Shown in pieces: positions 35,671 through 42,399 of a DNA stretch of 64,000 nucleotides. The notes under the pieces are model-generated. The model was not told the DNA's origin, did no database searches, and was given only the letters and a program-made list of their open reading frames with translations. Source of the DNA: Methylotenera_A aquatica (lineage in GTDB: Bacteria; Pseudomonadota; Gammaproteobacteria; Burkholderiales; Methylophilaceae); NCBI GenBank assembly GCA_965601485.1, contig OZ271846.1, positions 1,612,001-1,676,000 on the forward strand. Direction: 5' to 3'. Both the position numbers and the translations under genes were made by a program. How positions within the stretch are numbered: position 1 is the first letter of the stretch; every line of letters begins with the position of its first letter.

Positions 35671-36870
35671 CTAATTAAGCGGGACTAACTGATAGCCTTT
35701 TAGAGTGTTCCAAGATAAATAGACTTTCTTACCATTGCTAATTAAAGTAGGGTAATCGGCTTTTTCGCTGGTGCTAGCCAGAATTTTTGCATCACCCCAA
35801 TTTCTGCCGCCACTATCTGAGAACATGCCCATAATTTTATAGCTTTTGGCTTCTACCTCGCGCCATACTAGCCATACTAGCTCTTCCTCTTTTTGGCCAG
35901 ATACGCTTAAAATAGCAGGATGACCCGCCTGATGATGATCATTACCAAACTTTTTAGCAGTTGATGATGCCCAAGCTACGCCATCCATACGGCTGTAATA
36001 CAAACCTGGGTTTGCGTCGTTACCTTCAAAATAGGCCATATGGTAACCCCACCAATCTTTACCAGCCGCTCCTGCTGCCAGCGCAGCGCCATGGTGTGGG
36101 CAACCATCAATTTTCCAATGTCCAAACGTAGCGCGATGAAGTTCTGGCTTTAAGTCTGCTTTAGGAATCTCGGCAATATTATGATCACGCTCGCTACCTT
36201 CAAAGACATGGCGCCACATGGCCACTACCGTGCCATCAGGCTTATTAGTGGTCACAATACGGCAGCACTCACAACTGTTATCCGCTAACTTTTTCTCAGG
36301 CTGAAAACTTAGCCCTTTATCGCTTGAAACCGAGTAATAAATGGCCGCACCATCGTATTTTTTGTTAACCGCTTTCGCAGCTAATAAGTCGCGCTTATCT
36401 ACCCAAGTAACAGTGATTTTGCCATCGGGTGCAATATGCAGTGCGTCAAATCGATGGGTAATTTCAGAACGGTCTGTATGCACTATCTGTGGTTTTTCAA
36501 AGCTTTTGCCCGCGTTGATAGACCGCGCAAACCAAATATAGCCAGAAAATGGCGTTTTTAGCGCTTCTGTCCAAGTTAGGTAAATATGGCCTTCTGGACT
36601 AATCGCAATTTTGGGCCGGGCTTCACCATCGGCGCCAATTTTTTGTGGCACTGCATTAACCTTCACGGCAGGCGAAAAACTTTTAGCTAAATCAATGCTG
36701 TAATCGACCATCACAATTCCATCGCGCACACTCGCACGCCAAAGTTTACCCGCCGCATCCATCGCCACGCTAATGGCCATATTAGATTTTTGCGGCATGG
36801 TGTGCTCTTCATGCGCATAACTGATGATTGTTGTGAAAAGCAAACACAAAGACAACAGTAATTTTTTCAT
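35671..36870 (-). CDS. Exported BNR/sialidase-fold protein with CECC motif
   Basis: 399 aa. Signal peptide about 1-19 (cleavage after ISYA), then EEHTMPQ. The rest is repeated beta-blades with Asp-box-like pieces (SINAGKSFEKPQ, SSDKGLSFQPEK, FSDSGGRNWGDA), the sialidase-like six-blade propeller. The sialidase Arg triad is not evident, so glycosidase activity is unlikely. A CECC cysteine cluster (NSCECCRI) and several His (GCPHHGAA, NDHHQAGH) could bind a metal. It is the last gene of the DUF2946-TonB receptor-BNR cluster, 9 bp after the receptor gene, pointing to periplasmic handling of that receptor's cargo. Function inferred from context only. Confidence 0.75.
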   Translation of the reverse strand: MKKLLLSLCLLFTTIISYAHEEHTMPQKSNMAISVAMDAAGKLWRASVRDGIVMVDYSIDLAKSFSPAVKVNAVPQKIGADGEARPKIAISPEGHIYLTWTEALKTPFSGYIWFARSINAGKSFEKPQIVHTDRSEITHRFDALHIAPDGKITVTWVDKRDLLAAKAVNKKYDGAAIYYSVSSDKGLSFQPEKKLADNSCECCRIVTTNKPDGTVVAMWRHVFEGSERDHNIAEIPKADLKPELHRATFGHWKIDGCPHHGAALAAGAAGKDWWGYHMAYFEGNDANPGLYYSRMDGVAWASSTAKKFGNDHHQAGHPAILSVSGQKEEELVWLVWREVEAKSYKIMGMFSDSGGRNWGDAKILASTSEKADYPTLISNGKKVYLSWNTLKGYQLVPLN

Positions 36871-36879
36871 TTTTTCACC

Positions 36880-39273
36880 CTAATAATCAAACTGCATCCC
36901 AGCAAAAAACGTACGCTGCGGATACGGGTTTGGGTTCACGTAATATTTGTAGTTGTTCAAGTTATTCACTCCAAACGATGCCGTCCAGTGTTTGTCCACT
37001 TTGTACAAAAGTTTAGTATCAAACACCGTGTATTTGGTTGCAGTTGTACCGTAAGTATTGGGATTGGTGGTGTTATAAAGCAAATTAATTTCTTGATTGC
37101 CACTATAACGGCCCGCCAAACTTACCGAGAACTGGTCATTCACATGATACACACCCACAATTGTGGCACGCCAATCAGGAATACGTGGCTGGTCTTTGCC
37201 TTCGGTAAATGGGTTTTTGTTATTCTTAATAATTTCGGAATCCACATAGGTGATGCTGCCATTTAAATCAAAACCATCAAACCATACATCAACCAGTTGA
37301 AAAGCAGTTTCAATGCCTTTGGTGCGGATTTTATCTATGTTTTGAACGCTGCTTATCACAAATCCTGGTATTGAGGTAGTGTCGGTTTGATTAGTTAAAG
37401 CATCTCGCTTGTCTTCAAAAAAGAATGAAGTTCTTAGCAAGCCTTTTGGTAAGATTTTTTCGACGGTAAATTCGCTAGATCTGACGCTCTCTGGTTTTAA
37501 ATTGGGATCATTCGTGACTGCAACGTTGAAAGGCGCAGGAAAACCAGCAATTTGTGGAAGTGTTGGGTTTGTGCCCCCCACTGTTCTAATTCCTACGTTT
37601 GCAAACAACTCACTCACTGTTGGGTAACGATACGCTTTACCAAACGCACCTCGCAACATCCAATCGTGAGTTGGCTGATACGAGATCGCAAATTTCGGTG
37701 AAAAGTCAATTTGTTTGCGATCATTATAATTAAGCTGCTTAGGACCTCGATTGGCTTCATTAAAATTACTGCCATCAAACGCCTGCCAGCGCTCCCAACG
37801 TCCGCCCGCAGTAGCTTTCCAACCATGCGCAAACCCCCATGCATCTTGTAAGTAAAAGGCTTGCGTACGCGTTGTACCAAAAGAGTTGGTGCGTAAAATG
37901 CCGCTGTTGCTGTTTTTCCATTCAGCGATATTCAGGGTTTCCGATTCTAATTCATATTGGTCATAGTGATAACCAAAACTCACTTGGTGTGCGCTTTTTA
38001 AGTCGCCGTCTGGGCGCCATTCACCACGCAAATCAAGCGTTTTCCAACCTGTGCCATCATTGTTTACCAAGGTTCCCGCAGAATTAACCGCTCCATTACC
38101 ATCATCAAACGCATTGGTTTGAACAGCCGTACGCACAAAGTCTTTGTTTTGTTCGTACATACTGGCAATTGCCTCAAAATCCCACTTGCCACCTGTATTC
38201 GATTTGAGTGAAAGCCCATGCATCCAGTGTTCACTTTCGCTTTGGCTAGGGCCAGTTGCTGTCACTGTATAGAAATTAGGGTCACCGGCAAATTGCACAC
38301 GCTGAGTGTCACCACCGCTGGTGGTATTAAAAAAATTTTGACCTGTTTCAGTTTTTAAATAGCTCTCTACAGACCCGTTAGACTCATTTTGCCATAAACC
38401 TAAACTGTATTTTGCTTGCAAGGTTGGGGTTATATCGTACGCGATTTTAATTGTCGCGTTATCTTGCACGGTGTGATCAATCCCTGTGGTACTGGTGATA
38501 ATGCGTGGCTGTCCTGTAGTATCAATATCGCGAATACCACCTGATACAAGCTTAGAATTGCGCGTGCTGGTGCTGCGCACGGCATTACCAAACGTTTGTG
38601 GCTGTCCGTGGCTATCTAAATGGTCCACATTGATTAAAAAAGAGAGGTCATTATATTTGCTGCCAACAGACGCACTACCGTGCCCACCACTAAATTGGTC
38701 ATCCGCCCCGTACAATTTAAAACGTTGCGTAAAGCCGTCTAAGGCGACATGCGCTTCAAACTTTTCTGGCATACGCGTCGTGATATTTAACACGCCACCC
38801 ATTGAATTACCTGGATACAGTGCAGAAAATGGACCGTACATCACATCAATACGTTCTATCTCATTAGGCGAAACCATGGCCCAACGTGGCGGTGTGCTAA
38901 AGCTGTTATTCAGGAAATTAGACAGCAGCAGATTATCGGCATACACTAATGTTTGTGCGCTAGCAATTGAGCTGTTCGCGCGCATCACCAAAATGCCGTT
39001 GCGGTCGCCAATATAACGCTCACGTACGTGCACACTGGGCAAATACTGCAATGCACCAGAGGTGGTGACCGTGTTCACACTTTCTTTAATTTGTTTGGCC
39101 GTAACGCTTTCTACTGTATTCGGCGCATTGTTTGGAATGCCTAGTTTTGCGGCAGTAATTTCAATTTTTTCTAAAGACTGAAAATCTGCAGGCTCTGTAT
39201 CATGCTCAGCAAAGGCAACTTGACAGCTTAACAAAGCAATAGAAAATAGGTTGATTTGAATCGTTTTTTTCAT
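36880..39273 (-). CDS. TonB-dependent receptor, probably for copper
   Basis: A 797-aa outer-membrane receptor. Signal peptide about 1-22 (cleavage after VAFA), a TonB-box-like KIEITAAKL (about 34-42), a plug domain (about 50-160; NEIERIDVMYGPFSALYPGN and GGVLNITTRM) and a 22-stranded barrel ending in RTFFAGMQFDY with the terminal aromatic. It moves a ligand into the periplasm using TonB-ExbBD energy. The linked DUF2946 gene is a habitual neighbour of receptors in the OprC/NosA copper branch, so copper is the favoured cargo; other metals or a metal chelate remain possible. A long intercistronic spacer precedes it. Confidence 0.85.
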   Translation of the reverse strand: MKKTIQINLFSIALLSCQVAFAEHDTEPADFQSLEKIEITAAKLGIPNNAPNTVESVTAKQIKESVNTVTTSGALQYLPSVHVRERYIGDRNGILVMRANSSIASAQTLVYADNLLLSNFLNNSFSTPPRWAMVSPNEIERIDVMYGPFSALYPGNSMGGVLNITTRMPEKFEAHVALDGFTQRFKLYGADDQFSGGHGSASVGSKYNDLSFLINVDHLDSHGQPQTFGNAVRSTSTRNSKLVSGGIRDIDTTGQPRIITSTTGIDHTVQDNATIKIAYDITPTLQAKYSLGLWQNESNGSVESYLKTETGQNFFNTTSGGDTQRVQFAGDPNFYTVTATGPSQSESEHWMHGLSLKSNTGGKWDFEAIASMYEQNKDFVRTAVQTNAFDDGNGAVNSAGTLVNNDGTGWKTLDLRGEWRPDGDLKSAHQVSFGYHYDQYELESETLNIAEWKNSNSGILRTNSFGTTRTQAFYLQDAWGFAHGWKATAGGRWERWQAFDGSNFNEANRGPKQLNYNDRKQIDFSPKFAISYQPTHDWMLRGAFGKAYRYPTVSELFANVGIRTVGGTNPTLPQIAGFPAPFNVAVTNDPNLKPESVRSSEFTVEKILPKGLLRTSFFFEDKRDALTNQTDTTSIPGFVISSVQNIDKIRTKGIETAFQLVDVWFDGFDLNGSITYVDSEIIKNNKNPFTEGKDQPRIPDWRATIVGVYHVNDQFSVSLAGRYSGNQEINLLYNTTNPNTYGTTATKYTVFDTKLLYKVDKHWTASFGVNNLNNYKYYVNPNPYPQRTFFAGMQFDY

Positions 39274-39295
39274 TGTGTCAACTCCAATTAAACGG

Positions 39296-39348
39296 TTGCA
39301 GTGATGAAATCAACTGCAATTAAAATCGCTTCGCTAATGCGCGAAACG
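39296..39348 (-). other. Two hairpins between DUF2946 gene and receptor gene
   Basis: TTGCAGT / ACTGCAA (39296-39302 and 39313-39319) is a perfect 7-bp repeat with a 10-nt loop. CGCTTCGC / GCGAAACG (39327-39334 and 39341-39348) pairs with one wobble around 6 nt and, on the minus strand, precedes an A/T-rich run. They could stabilise or partly end transcription ahead of the receptor gene. No function shown. Confidence 0.4.
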
Positions 39349-39369
39349 CCTTAAAAAAATCCAATTTAA

Positions 39370-39795
39370 TTAACGTGCTGGCGGAGCTAGTGCAGGCGGA
39401 GGGAGTACTGAAAAACGTGGGGAAAAAAGGGTGGTTGTTAAGGTGGTTTGTTGTGCTTGTGCAGCTAACAACGCCACAATTGGCGCATGAGATGCTTTAA
39501 TGACCGCATCAGTATTAAAGTTGGCGCAGAAAGGGCAATGTTGTAAATGATGTCCGATTTCAATAGGAGCCTTACCAGTTGCCTTGGTTGTCAGCTCGGT
39601 CACAATTTGATGGCCTTTTGTAGTTAGCACTTGAATAACCACTTTTTCACCGCTGGTGGTACAGATCTCTTGCGCAAAGCTATTGGTATTGTTTTGCGCC
39701 GCTAATGCGTGCGAAATACTTGGAGCTACAGACGCAAAAAATATTGCAAATAAAGCAATACTGTGTACAAAACGAAATAATTTTTTCGAAAACAT
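39370..39795 (-). CDS. DUF2946 family protein
   Basis: A 141-aa exported or membrane-anchored protein. Hydrophobic N-terminal segment (about 10-30) ending SISHALAAQN. The hallmark motifs of DUF2946 follow: EICTTSGEK, then HHLQHCPFCANF with a CxxC next to His, and a C-terminal proline-rich PPPALAPPAR. The CPFC/His set suggests metal binding. DUF2946 genes are commonly beside copper-type TonB receptors; the function itself is not established. First gene of the three-gene cluster. Confidence 0.85.
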   Translation of the reverse strand: MFSKKLFRFVHSIALFAIFFASVAPSISHALAAQNNTNSFAQEICTTSGEKVVIQVLTTKGHQIVTELTTKATGKAPIEIGHHLQHCPFCANFNTDAVIKASHAPIVALLAAQAQQTTLTTTLFSPRFSVLPPPALAPPAR

Positions 39796-39841
39796 TCATA
39801 TAGTTTACTTTTGAAATTCGCAAAAAGTCAAGTCAAATTTT

Positions 39842-39868
39842 ATTATATAGATCAAATGCAGGAATCAA
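39842..39868 (-). promoter_or_regulatory. Candidate promoter of the DUF2946-receptor cluster
   Basis: Minus strand: TATAAT (39842-39847) with TTGATT (39863-39868) 15 bp upstream; the spacing is short. No Fur-type palindrome or clear metal-regulator operator could be recognised. Confidence 0.35.
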
Positions 39869-39920
39869 ACTCTGTATAAATTAGGTTAAAATTTGCCTTA
39901 ATCTTTGTAGGAAAATTATC

Positions 39921-40865
39921 ATGGCAGCTGGCAGTTTACTTGCTTTTTTAGACGATATTGCAAGCATTTTGGACGACGTTTCAGTGATGACTAAAGTAGC
40001 GGCCAAAAAAACGGCTGGTGTATTGGGTGATGATTTAGCATTAAACGCTCAACAAGTTTCTGGTGTGGCGGCTGAGCGCGAGTTGCCAGTAGTGTGGGCC
40101 GTGGCTAAAGGCTCTTTTATCAATAAACTCATTTTGGTTCCGGCTGCTTTAGCCGTTAGCTATTTCGCACCTTGGACAATTACCCCATTACTAATGGTTG
40201 GTGGCGCATTTTTATGCTTCGAAGGTTTTGAGAAAGTTGCACAAAAAATTTTGCATGCTGAAGATGTTGCGGCACAGAGTAAAGTGATTGAGCTAGCCGT
40301 TGCCGACCCAAAAGTAGATTTAGTGGCTTTAGAAAAAGATAAAATTAAGGGAGCGATTAGAACAGATTTTATTTTATCAGCCGAAATTATCGTGATTGCA
40401 CTGGGCACCGTTTCTACCGAAATATTTAGCAAGCAAATCACCGTTGTTTCCGCTATTGCACTGATTATGACAGTAGGAGTTTATGGATTGGTAGCAGGCA
40501 TTGTTAAGCTAGATGACTTTGGCTTGCATTTAATGCTTAAAAAAGGCCAAAGCTTCTTCAAACAATTACAGCGAAAAATTGGCCAAAAATTATTATCCTT
40601 TGCGCCTATTTTAATGCGCACTTTAACTATCGTGGGCACGGCTGCCATGTTTATGGTTGGCGGCAGTATTATTGGACATGGGGTTCCTGCGCTGCATCAC
40701 TTTAGCGAGAGAGTTTCTGCAAATTTACTGCAATTACCTGCAATTGGCCGCACTTTAGCCTTTATTTCGCCGATTTTAGTGGATGCTTTTATTGGCTTAA
40801 TTGTAGGTGCAATATGCGTAGGTGTATTTGAGTTTATTAAGAAATTAATACTTAAAAAGCATTAA
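39921..40865 (+). CDS. DUF808 (YedI-like) inner-membrane protein
   Basis: 314 aa of the DUF808/YedI family. The start MAAGSLLAFLDDIASILDD and the helix VMTKVAAKKTAGVLGDDLA are almost invariant in the family. About six membrane segments, e.g. FINKLILVPAALAVSYF and PLLMVGGAFLCFEG. The role is unknown. AGGA lies 9 bases before the ATG. Single gene, divergent from the DUF2946 cluster; the YnfA pseudogene starts 19 bp after its stop. Confidence 0.9.
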   Translation: MAAGSLLAFLDDIASILDDVSVMTKVAAKKTAGVLGDDLALNAQQVSGVAAERELPVVWAVAKGSFINKLILVPAALAVSYFAPWTITPLLMVGGAFLCFEGFEKVAQKILHAEDVAAQSKVIELAVADPKVDLVALEKDKIKGAIRTDFILSAEIIVIALGTVSTEIFSKQITVVSAIALIMTVGVYGLVAGIVKLDDFGLHLMLKKGQSFFKQLQRKIGQKLLSFAPILMRTLTIVGTAAMFMVGGSIIGHGVPALHHFSERVSANLLQLPAIGRTLAFISPILVDAFIGLIVGAICVGVFEFIKKLILKKH

Positions 40866-40884
40866 TGCTCTATAAAAACTAAGC

Positions 40885-41225
40885 ATGGCAATAAGCAAGC
40901 TTTTTGCGCTTTTCGTTATCGCAGTCGTAGCAGAAATTGTCGGCTGCTACCTACCTTATTTGTATCTTAAACAAATGGCTCAGCTTGCTTATTGCTACCC
41001 GCCGCATTTAGTCTAGGCTTGTTTGCATGGTTGCTTTTACATTTTCACACTTCACCCCACAGCCGCAGGGCATGTCAATGCGGCTTATGGCGTTGTTTAT
41101 AATGGGTTGCCATTATGTGGCTATGGCTGGTGGTTTCTGTAAAACCAAGCACATCAGACTTGCTGGGCACTAGCATTTGTTTGGTGGGCGCGGCTGTGAT
41201 TGTTGCAGGCGCAAGAGCCAGCTAA
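40885..41225 (+). pseudogene. YnfA-family (UPF0060) membrane protein pseudogene
   Basis: Starts with a normal ATG: ISKLFALFVIAVVAEIVGCY then LPYLYLKQ, matching the family N-terminus. After a shift near 40985-40998 another frame gives LPAAFSLGLFAWLLLHF; a second shift near 41050 gives TLHPTAAGHVNAAYGVVY; a third near 41115 gives MWLWLVVSVKPSTSDLLGTS and VAGARAS before the stop at 41223-41225. Together they cover all four helices of a 108-aa UPF0060 protein, so the whole gene is present but wrecked by about three frameshifts. Confidence 0.82.
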
Positions 41226-41246
41226 TACAACGGCAGCTTTTAACAA

Positions 41247-41898
41247 CTATTTAATAGCCTTGCTCGTCGGCTGAAAGCACTCTTCTTTAAATGGGTTGGC
41301 TTCGTTATGGTAGCTACGTACTTCCCAAAACCGCGCATATCATGATCATCCAACTCAATACCTTTTAACCCCTTTGCGCCTTTTCAAGCATGGCGTTTGG
41401 GCACAGTCATGCCTACAGGGTCGGCATTTTCTTTCGTCAGTGGATTACCTAAGTCCTTATACGCAACCATCGCATCGTCATCCAGCAATGCTTTTAGCGG
41501 CATTTAGGTGGTGTAACCAGCATATCCATTCAAGGTCACATAGCGCGAGTTTTCAAGGAGATAGCCATCATCAGCAAATCTTGCGCTTTCCAATCCAGCC
41601 AAATCTATATCTTAACGTGTCCAGCGCTTTGCATAGTAAAAATCGGAAACATCTGTCGTTTGTGGCAAGGCTTGAAAAGCATCCCTATGTAGGCTCAGCT
41701 CATTTGCAACTAAACCATATTGCACAGCTGCCAATTCTGTTTATCAATATCAGGCAGAATGCCAAAATCGAGAATAGGAAAATTTTTTACTTCTGTCTGA
41801 ACTGCAATTACACGAATATCCACATTAATTTTACCAGCACTATTCCCTTTACTGGCAACAACAATCTTATCTGCAATGAGCTTTTTCCAATCTGGCAC
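41247..41898 (-). pseudogene. Sulfite-oxidase-like molybdopterin oxidoreductase pseudogene
   Basis: Nearly the full gene can be pieced together on the minus strand. Start MPDWKKLIADKIVV, then TEVKNFPILDFGILPDIDKQ, stop at 41710-41712. A second frame continues ANELSLHRDAFQALPQT and DVSDFYYAKRW; stops follow KRWTR and GYTT; then MPLKALLDDDAMVAYK and MTVPKRH (stop) and finally, in another frame, FWEVRSYHNEANPFKEE and stop 41247-41249. The family (YuiH/SuoX-like, about 215 aa) has HCVTRWS, GYTTN-PL-ALMDDD and GFWEVRGYHN at these places. The Mo-ligand Cys is replaced by Tyr. Several stops and shifts make it non-functional. Confidence 0.82.
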
Positions 41899-41940
41899 TG
41901 CAACCTAATCGCGTTTAGCGCGCTGCTATTTTTAGCTTTT

Positions 41941-42399
41941 TTATACTGCAGGCTTTTTAAAACTATCAATCAACAAAAGCGCAACACCAACACAAATCGC
42001 GCTGTCGGCCACATTAAAGGCTGGCCAAAACCAATCGTTTACATGAAATGACAAAAAATCCACCACATAACCCAAGGTGAGCCTGTCATATAAATTGCCA
42101 ATGGCACCGCCTAATAATAAGGCCAAGCCTAAGCAAAAAAGTTTTTGACTTTGATGTTTTTTAATCAAATAAGTAATCACCAATATCGCAATCATTGAAA
42201 TACCGCTAAAAAACCACCTTTGCCAACCACCAGCATTCGACAAAAAGCTAAAAGCTGCGCCCTCATTGTGATAACGCACTAAATCAAAAAAACTAGTGAT
42301 TTTTAAATGTTCAGCATATTCAAAAGCGTTTTGTATTAAGTGTTTTGTGTATAAATCTAGCCCAAACACAACGGCGCTGACACTCATCCATTTACGCAT
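41941..42399 (-). CDS. lspA: Lipoprotein signal peptidase
   Basis: Cleaves signal peptides of prolipoproteins at the lipidated Cys in the inner membrane. 152 aa from the ATG at 42399, which overlaps ileS by 8 bp; a TTG at 42423 would overlap more and adds a basic stretch not usual in the family. Four membrane helices. The two catalytic aspartates are in GGAIGNLYDRL and FNVADSAICVG. Last gene of murJ-ribF-ileS-lspA. The usual followers ispH/fkpB are replaced by the sulfite-oxidase remnant. Confidence 0.94.
   Translation of the reverse strand: MRKWMSVSAVVFGLDLYTKHLIQNAFEYAEHLKITSFFDLVRYHNEGAAFSFLSNAGGWQRWFFSGISMIAILVITYLIKKHQSQKLFCLGLALLLGGAIGNLYDRLTLGYVVDFLSFHVNDWFWPAFNVADSAICVGVALLLIDSFKKPAV

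Noticed and set aside
38486..39016. 176-codon plus-strand frame inside the TonB receptor gene
   Set aside because: Antisense to the receptor plug domain; no start context or protein-like features.
41374..42051. A 225-codon plus-strand frame over the sulfite-oxidase remnant and lspA
   Set aside because: It is antisense to two loci identified by strong motifs, and its own translation is low-complexity and matches nothing.
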